Part shown: piece after piece, positions 15,644 to 23,537 of the stretch
Layout of the letters: each line of letters begins with the position of its first letter
Numbering within the stretch: the stretch's first letter is position 1
Source of the DNA: JBBQZP01 sp038207585
Lineage (GTDB): Bacteria > Pseudomonadota > Alphaproteobacteria > Rhodobacterales > Rhodobacteraceae
Direction: 5' to 3'
Length of the DNA stretch: 64,000 nucleotides
Assembly (NCBI GenBank): GCA_038207585.1
Contig: JBBQZP010000020.1
Coordinates: 15,094 to 79,093 of the forward strand
Translations under genes and position numbers: made by a program
Notes under the pieces: model-generated
What the model saw: only the letters and a program-made list of their open reading frames with translations
The model's database searches: none
Told to the model about the DNA's origin: nothing

Positions 15644-17059
15644 ATGACCCGCCTTTCCAGATTAGCCGTTGCCGCAATAACTGCTGCATGGATTGTCTGT
15701 CCTTTGGCCGACGCCGGGGTGAACGCCGGGGAAACCGTCGAGGTTCCAAAAGAAGATGCGCAACTGGCCGCTGTCGCGGCGTGGCGGCGCGGCGATCTGA
15801 TTGTCGCGCGCCAACTTTCGCAGGCGTTGCTGGCCGCCGACGGCCGCGATCCGCTTGCGCATTACGTTCTGGCGCTGTCCTCTTTTGACAACGACGACTT
15901 GCGGATCGCACGCACCCACGCGAGGCTTGCCTTCCGCTATGGCCGGACGGATGTTCAGAAACATCAGGCGGCCATCACGGCGGCTAATATTGCTTCGGCC
16001 GAGAAGCGCGATCTTGCGCTGCGCTTCTGGCTACGGCAAGCCACGGAAACCGCCCCGACACCCGAGGTGCGAGCCCGCGGCATTGCAACGATTGATGCCG
16101 TCCGGCGAAAGAGCCCATGGTCGACCAGCCTGCGGTTTTCGGTGACGCCGTCAAACAATGTGAACGGCGGCAGCAACAGCCCCTTCAACGTGATCGATGG
16201 CGTGCCTTTTGTGGGGGTGCTTGATCCGGACGCGCAGGCTCTTTCGGGCTTGGTGACTACGCTGCAAGGTCGTATCGGCTATCGGTTGCGCGAAACCAGT
16301 CTGTCGCAAACCCAGATCGGCGCCAGCCTGGGGCTGAAGCGCGTGTCGCTGTCATCGGGCGCACGTGATAAGGCGATAACGCTGACCGGAAAGGATCTTG
16401 CGACAACGGATGTCGATTTCAGTCTTGACCACCGTTTTCGGACGGAAGGCATGAATGGCTCTATAAGTCTGTCACTCGGGCTGGGCTTCGGACTGGGCTA
16501 CGACAGCGATCTTGACGGCAATTCCGATTTCAGCAGACGTGCGTCACTTGATGTCAGCCGCCGTTTTGCGCTGGGTAAAAGCACGCTGGCAGATCTGGGG
16601 GCCGGTGTGGAAATCCAGGAGGTGCGCGCGGGAACGCGGCCGGTGTCTACGACATATCAGGTGTCAGGAACCTTGCGACGCGGGTTTCAAAACGGGGATA
16701 TTGCCGGAGTCAGCCTTGCCTTTTTTGCTACAGATGCCGACCGAAGCAACGAACGACGCGAGGGGCTCTTTGTTCGAGGGTCCTATGATTTCGGCAATGC
16801 GCTGGGGCCGTTTCTGGTGTCAGGCGCGGTTGGCGGATCGATGTCTCGCTATGCTGATTATACGATCGGCTTCATCCGACCGCCCGGCGGACGCCAGGAT
16901 GTCTCGATCTTTGGCGAGGTAAGTCTGACTGCAAAGGATTTGTCTTGGGCCGGTTTTGCGCCCGAGTTGACCTTGCGCGCAAGCCGCACCAACAGCAACA
17001 TTTCGCGGTTTGATCAGAATGAGCTGGGCCTCGTCTTCGGGATAAAGTCTCTTTTCTAA
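15644..17059 (+). CDS. surface lipoprotein assembly modifier (Slam, DUF560)
   Basis: A 471-residue outer-membrane protein. A signal peptide (about 1-28) is followed by a helical TPR-like periplasmic domain (about 35-150). The rest is a DUF560-type beta-barrel of alternating strands ending in phenylalanine (LGLVFGIKSLF), the usual outer-membrane signature. Slam proteins move specific lipoproteins across the outer membrane and usually sit next to their client gene, as here. The family call rests on domain order and context; no alignment was run. Confidence 0.8.
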   Translation: MTRLSRLAVAAITAAWIVCPLADAGVNAGETVEVPKEDAQLAAVAAWRRGDLIVARQLSQALLAADGRDPLAHYVLALSSFDNDDLRIARTHARLAFRYGRTDVQKHQAAITAANIASAEKRDLALRFWLRQATETAPTPEVRARGIATIDAVRRKSPWSTSLRFSVTPSNNVNGGSNSPFNVIDGVPFVGVLDPDAQALSGLVTTLQGRIGYRLRETSLSQTQIGASLGLKRVSLSSGARDKAITLTGKDLATTDVDFSLDHRFRTEGMNGSISLSLGLGFGLGYDSDLDGNSDFSRRASLDVSRRFALGKSTLADLGAGVEIQEVRAGTRPVSTTYQVSGTLRRGFQNGDIAGVSLAFFATDADRSNERREGLFVRGSYDFGNALGPFLVSGAVGGSMSRYADYTIGFIRPPGGRQDVSIFGEVSLTAKDLSWAGFAPELTLRASRTNSNISRFDQNELGLVFGIKSLF

Positions 17060-17115
17060 TCTGGGCTGTCCTTGGCCGGGTATCATGCTAGCTTCCCCCA
17101 CAAAGGAGAGCCGAC

Positions 17116-17541
17116 ATGATCAAATATCTGCACACGATGGTCCGGGTGAAGGATCTGGATGCATCGCTCGCGTTCTACAAGCTTCTGGGGCTTGAGGAAA
17201 CGCGGCGCTATGACAATGAGGGCGGGCGCTTCACGCTGGTGTTCATGGCCCCGCCGGGCCAGCCCGAATGTCCGGTGGAACTGACCTACAACTGGGATGG
17301 CGACGAAGGCTTGCCATCTGACAGCCGTCACTTCGGCCATCTGGCTTACGCGGTGGATGATATTCACGCCTTTTGCGCGCAGTTGCAGGCGGCAGGTGTG
17401 GTGATCAACCGCCCACCGCGCGACGGTCGCATGGCCTTTGTGCGCAGCCCCGACAACATCTCCGTCGAGATTTTGCAGGCGGGCGAAGCACTGACCCCGG
17501 TCGAGCCGTGGAAAAGCATGGCCAGCACGGGAAGCTGGTAA
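17116..17541 (+). CDS. gloA: lactoylglutathione lyase (glyoxalase I)
   Basis: A 141-residue VOC-fold enzyme that converts the methylglyoxal-glutathione hemithioacetal to S-lactoylglutathione in the cytosol. It has the GloA pattern HTMVRVKDLDASLAFYKLLG, the metal ligands His6, a Glu in CPVELTYNW, His in RHFGHLAYAVDD and Glu in NISVEILQ, and RSPDN near the end. AAAGGAG precedes the ATG. Convergent with ribD across a hairpin. Confidence 0.95.
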   Translation: MIKYLHTMVRVKDLDASLAFYKLLGLEETRRYDNEGGRFTLVFMAPPGQPECPVELTYNWDGDEGLPSDSRHFGHLAYAVDDIHAFCAQLQAAGVVINRPPRDGRMAFVRSPDNISVEILQAGEALTPVEPWKSMASTGSW

Positions 17542-17608
17542 ACCACTTGCCGTTCCGGCGGCTGTTCAAGCGAAGCCTCCGGCGGGGATATTTTTTCCGG
17601 AAAGAAGC

Positions 17609-17637
17609 GCCGGACGCTGCAAATTGCGGCGTCTGGC
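17609..17637. terminator. hairpin between convergent gloA and ribD
   Basis: A 12-bp stem with two G-U pairs (GCCGGACGCTGC against GCGGCGTCTGGC) and an AAATT loop. In the minus direction it is followed by GCTTCTTTCC. Likely a shared terminator for both genes. Confidence 0.55.
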
Positions 17638-17639
17638 GG

Positions 17640-18725
17640 TCAGAAGCTCCAGAGGGTCAGAGTATCCGGCCCGATGGCGCGGGTGCCCATAATGCTGGGG
17701 CGCGCGGCGTCACCCAACGCCGCAAAGTGAAGCGGGCCAATGGCAGGCAAGGCATCCGCGCCAAGGCTTAAGCCCGCGCTGAAATGCGCGATGCGGTCAA
17801 CCAGACCGGCACCCATCAACGTCGCCGCAAGTGTGCCCCCGCCTTCGCAAAAGACCCGCGTTATACCACGTTCGGCAAGGGTGCGAATCGCTGTGGTTGC
17901 GTCAATACGGCCATTTTCAGTTGCTATTTCAATAAGTTCCGCTCCTGTTGCTTGCCAAGCGGCACGGGCTGCGGCGGAGGCGCGACCGGTGTGGATCATC
18001 AGAACCGGCACATCGCGCGCGCTACGGCCAAGGCGGCTGTCCGGGCCATGGCGCAGTGCGGAATCCATCACGATGCGCAGCGGTTGATGGCCCGCGCCCA
18101 TATCTCGAACGGTCAGATCGGGGTCATCGGCCACAGCCGTGCCCGCCCCCACCAGCACCGCGTCATGCGCCATGCGCATCGCATGCGTCACCCGCCGCGC
18201 TTCGGGTCCGGTGATCCAGCGGCTTTCGCCTGACGCGGTGGCAATGCGGCCATCCAGCGAGGTTGCAAGTTTCAGCGTGACCATCGGCAACCCGCGCGTC
18301 ACGCGCTTGAGGAACCCTGCGTTCAGGGTGGTGGCGGCTTGCGCCCCGATGCCCTCGATCACATCAATGCCCGCCGCGCGGAGCCTTGCATGCCCATGCC
18401 CTGACACGCGCGGATCAGGATCAGTCAATGCCGTGACCACGCGGGAGATGCCCGCCGCAATCAACGCATCGGCGCAGGGCGGGGTCTTGCCGTGGTGCGC
18501 GCAAGGTTCCAGCGTGACATAGGCCGTGGCCCCGCGCGCCAATTCCCCGGCCTGCGCCAGCGCCACGGTTTCGGCGTGCGGGCGTCCACCCGGTTGTGTC
18601 CAGCCCCGCCCGACAACACGGGCCCCCTTCACGATCACACAGCCGACGGCCGGGTTTGGCCACACCCGCCCAAGCCCCCGCGCCGCAAGGGCAAGGGCGT
18701 GGGCCATGTGATCCGCGTCGCTCAC
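17640..18725 (-). CDS. ribD: bifunctional riboflavin deaminase/reductase
   Basis: A 361-residue RibD catalysing two steps of riboflavin synthesis. The N-terminal deaminase has GRPHAETVAL and PCAHHGKTPPC zinc motifs (about residues 46-85). The C-terminal reductase from about residue 145 has TLKLATSLDGRIA and the NADPH-binding CEGGGTLAATLM. The GTG start overlaps the nrdR stop (GTGA), so the two are coupled, a common arrangement in alphaproteobacteria. No FMN riboswitch was seen. Confidence 0.95.
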   Translation of the reverse strand: MSDADHMAHALALAARGLGRVWPNPAVGCVIVKGARVVGRGWTQPGGRPHAETVALAQAGELARGATAYVTLEPCAHHGKTPPCADALIAAGISRVVTALTDPDPRVSGHGHARLRAAGIDVIEGIGAQAATTLNAGFLKRVTRGLPMVTLKLATSLDGRIATASGESRWITGPEARRVTHAMRMAHDAVLVGAGTAVADDPDLTVRDMGAGHQPLRIVMDSALRHGPDSRLGRSARDVPVLMIHTGRASAAARAAWQATGAELIEIATENGRIDATTAIRTLAERGITRVFCEGGGTLAATLMGAGLVDRIAHFSAGLSLGADALPAIGPLHFAALGDAARPSIMGTRAIGPDTLTLWSF

Positions 18726-19189
18726 TCGTCCGGCGCACCTGTCGGGCGCAGTTCGGAAACGAATTTATCGAAATCATCCGCCGCCTGGAAGTTCTTGTAA
18801 ACGCTGGCAAACCGCACATAGGCAACGGTGTCGATCCGGGCCAGGCTTTCCATCACGATATCGCCGATGGACCGGCTTGGGATATCGGTTTCACCCAAGG
18901 ATTCCAGCCGCCGCACGATGCCGGAAATCATCTGATCAATCCGCTCGGGGTCAATCGGGCGTTTCTGCATCGAGATGCGAATCGCGCGTTCCAGCTTGTC
19001 GCGGTCAAAATCCTCGCGCTTGCCGGATGATTTGATCACGACCAGATCGCGCAACTGCACCCGTTCATAGGTGGTAAAGCGGCCACCACAGGCGGGGCAA
19101 AAGCGCCTGCGCCGGATCGAGACGTGATCCTCGGCCGGGCGGCTGTCTTTCACCTGCGTGTCGATGTTTCCGCAAAATGGGCAGCGCAT
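18722..19189 (-). CDS. nrdR: transcriptional repressor NrdR
   Basis: A 155-residue regulator of ribonucleotide reductase genes. The N-terminal zinc ribbon has CPFC (residues 3-6) and CPAC (31-34). An ATP-cone domain follows (VVIKSSGKREDFDRDKLERAIRISMQKRP). It senses ATP/dATP and binds NrdR boxes; none was found in this window. ATG 19189 has a GGGGGGAAG ribosome site. First gene of the nrdR-ribD unit. Confidence 0.96.
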   Translation of the reverse strand: MRCPFCGNIDTQVKDSRPAEDHVSIRRRRFCPACGGRFTTYERVQLRDLVVIKSSGKREDFDRDKLERAIRISMQKRPIDPERIDQMISGIVRRLESLGETDIPSRSIGDIVMESLARIDTVAYVRFASVYKNFQAADDFDKFVSELRPTGAPDE

Positions 19190-19418
19190 GGCTTCCCCCC
19201 TTTTTTGTTCTGTCCTGCCTCTAGCGCCGGGGTTTGCCCCGGTCATCTTCGCTAACTATAGAAGAGGTTGGCAGGTTTCGGGTAGAGCTAATGTGCAGCC
19301 ACTGCATATGCCATATGCGGTGTGGCGGCGCGGACTCAGGCCGATTTTACACGATTGTGACGGGACATGCGGTGTGACGGTGCTACCTTGAATGCCAGCC
19401 AATCAAAAGGAGGCCAGG

Positions 19419-20306
19419 ATGACCCGTATGACCGCCAAGGATTTTAGCCCGGAACTGCTGGAACTTTATGATTTTTACGCCCACGGCATCATCTCGAAAC
19501 GCGAGTTTCTGGACCGGGCGGGCAAGTTTACCGTCGGCGGGTTGACCGCGATGGCCCTGTTGGGCGTCATGAGCCCCGATTATGCGATGGCCGAACAGGT
19601 GTCGTTCAACGACCCCGATATCATCGGCGAATATATCACCTACGGTTCGCCGGGCGGCAATGGCGAGGTGCGCGCCTACCGGGTGCGGCCCGCTTCGGCG
19701 GACGGCAAGTTGCCCGCCGTGCTGGTTGTGCACGAAAACCGTGGCCTCAATCCCTATATCGAGGATGTCGCACGGCGTCTGGCCAAGGCGGGCTTTCTGG
19801 CGCTGGCCCCGGACGGGCTGACCAGTGTCGGCGGTTATCCCGGCAATGACGAAAAGGGCAAAGAGTTGCAGGCGACGGTCGATGGCACCAAGCTGATGAA
19901 CGATTTCTTTGCCGGCGTCGAATACCTTATGGCCGACGAAGGATCGACGGGCCGCGTTGGAATTACCGGCTTTTGCTATGGCGGCGGCGTCGCCAATGCA
20001 GCTGCCGTGGCCTATCCCGAACTTGGCGGGGCGGTGCCGTTCTATGGCCGCCAGCCTGCTGCCGCCGATGTGGTAAAGATCAAGGCGCCGCTTCTGATCC
20101 ACTACGCGGGGTTGGATGAGCGGGTGAATGCAGGCTGGCCAGAATATGAGGCGGCGTTGAAAGCGGCAGGCACCACCTATGAGGCGTTCATTTATGACGG
20201 CGTCAACCACGGCTTTCACAACGATTCCACGCCACGCTATGACGAGGCTGCGGCGGAACTGGCGTGGGATCGCACAATTGCGTTTTTCAAGACCAACCTT
20301 GTCTGA
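19419..20306 (+). CDS. dienelactone hydrolase family protein
   Basis: A 295-residue alpha/beta hydrolase with a Cys nucleophile in GFCYGGG, an acid in HYAGLDERVN and a base in DGVNHGFHND. A segment near residues 36-56 (FTVGGLTAMALLGVMSPDYAMA) looks like an export signal after an unusual N-terminal extension; a twin-arginine motif is not evident. True dienelactone hydrolase action is unproven, as many family members have other substrates. AAAGGAGG seven bases before ATG 19419 sets the start, not the upstream ATG 19392. Confidence 0.85.
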   Translation: MTRMTAKDFSPELLELYDFYAHGIISKREFLDRAGKFTVGGLTAMALLGVMSPDYAMAEQVSFNDPDIIGEYITYGSPGGNGEVRAYRVRPASADGKLPAVLVVHENRGLNPYIEDVARRLAKAGFLALAPDGLTSVGGYPGNDEKGKELQATVDGTKLMNDFFAGVEYLMADEGSTGRVGITGFCYGGGVANAAAVAYPELGGAVPFYGRQPAAADVVKIKAPLLIHYAGLDERVNAGWPEYEAALKAAGTTYEAFIYDGVNHGFHNDSTPRYDEAAAELAWDRTIAFFKTNLV

Positions 20307-20313
20307 GGAAAAG

Positions 20314-20341
20314 CCCTGTTCGGCCTAACGGTCGAACAGGG
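20314..20341. terminator. bidirectional hairpin terminator
   Basis: CCCTGTTCG and CGAACAGGG form a 9-bp stem around a 10-base loop that contains the stop of the minus-strand gene. On the minus strand CTTTTCC follows. It separates two convergent genes. Confidence 0.65.
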
Positions 20342-20714
20342 AAAACGGGTAAACGTCATCTAGCGAACAGAAATTTCCAGTCGCATGGCCCAGCGAGATG
20401 CTGCTCTTGTCTTTGCCGAAAATGCTCAGGCCGGGATCAGCCGCCTTTGCGGGATCCAGCGTAAAGGTTATCCCCTGCCCCTGTTTGCGCGGCGGCGGCG
20501 AGGCGCGGTAAATCCGTGTGGCATTGGGCAGCTTCAGCACCCGCACCGCGTAATCGCCCGCCGCACACCAATAGGCCGTTTCGATGCCGACATGTCGGAA
20601 CGGCACTTCGATTTCCGTGGAACCGATCTGTCGCGCCTCCAGCCCGTTGCGGGCAGTAAAGGCGTTCGCGGGGGCAGCAAGGGTGAGGGCGGCAAGGATA
20701 AGGACGGGGCGCAT
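20325..20714 (-). CDS. secreted hypothetical protein
   Basis: A 129-residue protein with a signal peptide ending PANA (about residue 18). The mature part has two cysteines (AYWCAAGDYA and NFCSLDD) that could form a disulfide. Ribosome site GGAG lies about nine bases before ATG 20714. No family was recognised; it is probably a small periplasmic protein. The gap of about 125 bases to the Doc gene upstream argues for a separate unit. Confidence 0.65.
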   Translation of the reverse strand: MRPVLILAALTLAAPANAFTARNGLEARQIGSTEIEVPFRHVGIETAYWCAAGDYAVRVLKLPNATRIYRASPPPRKQGQGITFTLDPAKAADPGLSIFGKDKSSISLGHATGNFCSLDDVYPFSLFDR

Positions 20715-20839
20715 GGGGAGGGACTCCTGATGTTTCATGCCATGGAGTATGGGGCATTTGTCGGGAAAGTCTGTAGAGCGGGCGATCAAGCTTGTGCGAG
20801 GGAGGGATGAACACAGGGTCTCATCTTCGCGTCTATCCT

Positions 20840-21214
20840 TCAATAGTTCTTCGATATCCTAGGCTTAAGCCATTCGGTCAAAGCATCAAGCGGTATTGTG
20901 CCATTTGCGACATCAACCACGACATCGTCAATCGCGGTGCCCGGCAGCTCATCAAATTGATAGCCACTGCGGTTCACCATAAGGAGCGTGACAATCAGAG
21001 CGGTCCGCTTGTTTCCATCAACAAAACCGTGATTTTTGACCAAAGCATGCATGAGGGCCGCAGCTTTTCGGTGGATCGCCCGGTAGTAGCCGGAATACGG
21101 GCGGCCAATCGCCGATTGGACGCTGTCCAGATTTACAACGCCCGCCCGTCCGCCGTAGTTCAGCGCTTCATCATGCGCTGCGATCACGTCGGCAAGCGTC
21201 ACACGGTAGTGCAT
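20840..21214 (-). CDS. Doc-type death-on-curing toxin (Fic fold)
   Basis: A 124-residue protein with the Fic/Doc motif HGFVDGNKRT (residues 62-71), matching HxFx(D/N)xNKR. Doc of phage P1 phosphorylates EF-Tu and stops translation. The N-terminal YRVTLADVIAAHDEAL and VNLDSVQSAIGRP blocks are typical. The motif residues look intact. The start directly follows the stop of a small upstream gene, the likely antitoxin. Confidence 0.88.
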   Translation of the reverse strand: MHYRVTLADVIAAHDEALNYGGRAGVVNLDSVQSAIGRPYSGYYRAIHRKAAALMHALVKNHGFVDGNKRTALIVTLLMVNRSGYQFDELPGTAIDDVVVDVANGTIPLDALTEWLKPRISKNY

Positions 21215-21439
21215 TCACTTGTCGACAAGGCGCTTCAGGGCTTCCTGATGAGTCGACGACACCTCCTTGATGACGCGTCCTGAAGATTTCGTCACCTTTT
21301 GCTGCGAGGGTTTATCCGATGCTGACTTTTTCGGGGAAAACTGGCGAGGACTGACCTCTTGATAAATTCCAGCAGCCTTACCCTCAGACTTCTTGGCGAA
21401 AGCCCCTGTCACGGCGTTGCGGCGTAAACTGTTTGCCAT
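21215..21439 (-). CDS. putative antitoxin of the Doc module
   Basis: A 74-residue basic, low-complexity protein that starts 11 bases after the rpoD stop and ends directly before the Doc start. TAGGAAC serves as its ribosome site. It lacks a clear Phd-like DNA-binding pattern. The end (GRVIKEVSSTHQEALKRLV) could be the toxin-binding helix. The antitoxin role is inferred from position alone. Confidence 0.5.
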   Translation of the reverse strand: MANSLRRNAVTGAFAKKSEGKAAGIYQEVSPRQFSPKKSASDKPSQQKVTKSSGRVIKEVSSTHQEALKRLVDK

Positions 21440-21450
21440 GGTTTGAGTTC

Positions 21451-23445
21451 CTACTGATCCAGAAAACTCCGCAACTTCCTGCTGCGGCTCGGGTGCTTCA
21501 GCTTCCGCAAAGCCTTCGCCTCGATCTGGCGGATGCGTTCGCGGGTGACGCTGAACTGCTGGCCCACTTCCTCAAGCGTGTGGTCGGTGTTCATGCCGAT
21601 GCCGAACCGCATCCGCAAGACCCGTTCCTCGCGCGGGGTAAGCGAGGCCAGAACCCGCGTCGTGGTCTCCTTCAGGTTCTCCTGAATGGCCGATTCCAAA
21701 GGCAGAATCGCGTTCTTGTCTTCGATGAAATCGCCAAGCTGGCTGTCTTCCTCGTCACCGATCGGCGTTTCCAGAGAAATCGGCTCCTTGGCGATTTTCA
21801 TCACCTTGCGGACCTTTTCCAGCGGCATCTGCAGCTTTTCGGCCAATTCTTCCGGCGTCGGTTCGCGGCCGATTTCGTGCAGCATCTGACGGCCGGTGCG
21901 CACCAGCTTGTTGATCGTTTCGATCATATGCACCGGAATACGGATGGTACGGGCCTGGTCTGCAATCGAGCGCGTGATAGCCTGCCGGATCCACCATGTC
22001 GCATAGGTGCTGAACTTATACCCGCGACGGTATTCGAATTTATCCACGGCCTTCATCAGGCCGATGTTGCCTTCCTGAATAAGATCAAGGAATTGCAGCC
22101 CGCGGTTCGTGTATTTCTTGGCGATGGAAATCACCAGACGCAGGTTCGCCTCGACCATTTCCTTTTTGGCCTGACGCGCCTCTTTCTCGCCCTTTTGCAC
22201 CTGATTTACGATGCGGCGGAATTCGGAAATGTCGACGCCGATATACTGGCCGACCTGATTCATCTCGGCACGCAACTCGTCAACCTTGTCGCGGCTTTTC
22301 TCCATCAGCGCCTGCCAGCCGCGCCCGGCCTTTGCGGCCATGCGGTCGGCCCAGTCGGGGTCAAGCTCGAACCCCTGATATTCGTCGATGAATTCGCGGC
22401 GGTTGATCCGGGCGGCGTCGGCCAGTTTGACCATGCCCGAATTGATCGACATGATCTTGCGGTTGATGCCGTAAAGCTGGTCGATCAGGGCTTCGATACG
22501 GTTGTTGTGCAGGTGCAATTCGTTGACCAGCAGCACGATTTCAGACCGCAGCTTCTGATACGCCGCCTCGTCCGTCGCAGAATAGCGGCCCGTCGAGGCC
22601 ATCGTGGCCTGCATCCGCTGGTCCTGCATTTCGGACAGGCGGATGTAATCATGTGCGATCAGGTCAAGCGTTTCCAGCACGCGGGGTTTCAGCGCCGCCT
22701 CCATCGCGGCCAGCGACATGTTCGAGGCTTCGTCATCCTCATCATCATCGTCGGAGTCGGCGTTGGACAGCGGGTTGCCGTCGGCATCAAGCTCGGGGTC
22801 GGATGACCCGCCGCGCGCGGCCCCAGTGGCGGTACTGACGCCTTCGACAGATGCACCTTCCAGCTCGTCATCGCCATCCAGCGATCGGCCAAAGGTGGTT
22901 TCAAGGTCGATCACATCGCGAAGCAGAATGTCTTCGGACAAAAGTTCGTCGCGCCAGATGGTGATCGCCTGAAAGGTCAGCGGGCTTTCGCAAAGCCCCA
23001 GGATCATCGTGTTGCGGCCGGCCTCGATCCGCTTGGCGATGGCAATCTCGCCCTCGCGGCTTAGCAGTTCGACCGATCCCATTTCGCGCAGATACATCCG
23101 AACCGGATCATCGGTGCGGTCCAGCGTTTCGGTGGTGGACCCCGCAACCGCAACCTCGCGCGAGGTCGAGGCGGTCTCGACCAGTTCGCCCACCGGCTCG
23201 CCTTCTTCGGCCTCATCGTTTTCGATGACGTTGATGCCCATTTCCGACAGCATCGACATCACGTCTTCGATCTGCTCGGACGACACCTGCTCGGGCGGTA
23301 GCACCGTGTTCAGCTGATCATAGGTTATGTAGCCGCGTTCGCGCGCATCCGCGATCATCCGCTTTACGGCGGCCTGACTCATATCAAGCGAGGATTCGGC
23401 ATCCTGCTCGTCCGGTTTGGCGTCGTCGGTGTCTTTGAGTGCCAT
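21451..23445 (-). CDS. rpoD: RNA polymerase primary sigma factor
   Basis: A 664-residue sigma-70. Region 1.1 is at the N-terminus, an acidic stretch near 235-250 precedes the non-conserved region, region 2 has YKFSTYATWWIRQAITR and region 4 has REERVLRMRFGIG and EVGQQFSVTRERIRQIEAKALRKLKHP. It ends SRKLRSFLDQ. It lies after dnaG in the conserved macromolecular-synthesis order. AGGAG seven bases before the ATG sets the start. Four GAATC sites lie upstream. Confidence 0.98.
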   Translation of the reverse strand: MALKDTDDAKPDEQDAESSLDMSQAAVKRMIADARERGYITYDQLNTVLPPEQVSSEQIEDVMSMLSEMGINVIENDEAEEGEPVGELVETASTSREVAVAGSTTETLDRTDDPVRMYLREMGSVELLSREGEIAIAKRIEAGRNTMILGLCESPLTFQAITIWRDELLSEDILLRDVIDLETTFGRSLDGDDELEGASVEGVSTATGAARGGSSDPELDADGNPLSNADSDDDDEDDEASNMSLAAMEAALKPRVLETLDLIAHDYIRLSEMQDQRMQATMASTGRYSATDEAAYQKLRSEIVLLVNELHLHNNRIEALIDQLYGINRKIMSINSGMVKLADAARINRREFIDEYQGFELDPDWADRMAAKAGRGWQALMEKSRDKVDELRAEMNQVGQYIGVDISEFRRIVNQVQKGEKEARQAKKEMVEANLRLVISIAKKYTNRGLQFLDLIQEGNIGLMKAVDKFEYRRGYKFSTYATWWIRQAITRSIADQARTIRIPVHMIETINKLVRTGRQMLHEIGREPTPEELAEKLQMPLEKVRKVMKIAKEPISLETPIGDEEDSQLGDFIEDKNAILPLESAIQENLKETTTRVLASLTPREERVLRMRFGIGMNTDHTLEEVGQQFSVTRERIRQIEAKALRKLKHPSRSRKLRSFLDQ

Positions 23446-23471
23446 GAAAGCTCCTGAACGGGTCGGTTGGG

Positions 23472-23521
23472 CGAATCAGTTCGAATCACTTTGGTCTGCT
23501 GCGAATCAATAACGCGAATCA
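23472..23521. promoter_or_regulatory. cluster of four GANTC (CcrM-type) sites before rpoD
   Basis: The 7-mer CGAATCA occurs at 23472, 23482, 23502 and 23515, giving four GAATC sites in about 50 bases between dnaG and rpoD. GANTC is the CcrM adenine-methylation target in alphaproteobacteria, and methylation there can tune promoters. The repeated flanking bases go beyond the GANTC core. A regulatory role for rpoD is inferred. Confidence 0.55.
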
Positions 23522-23537
23522 CGTCAGGGGAAAGGGT

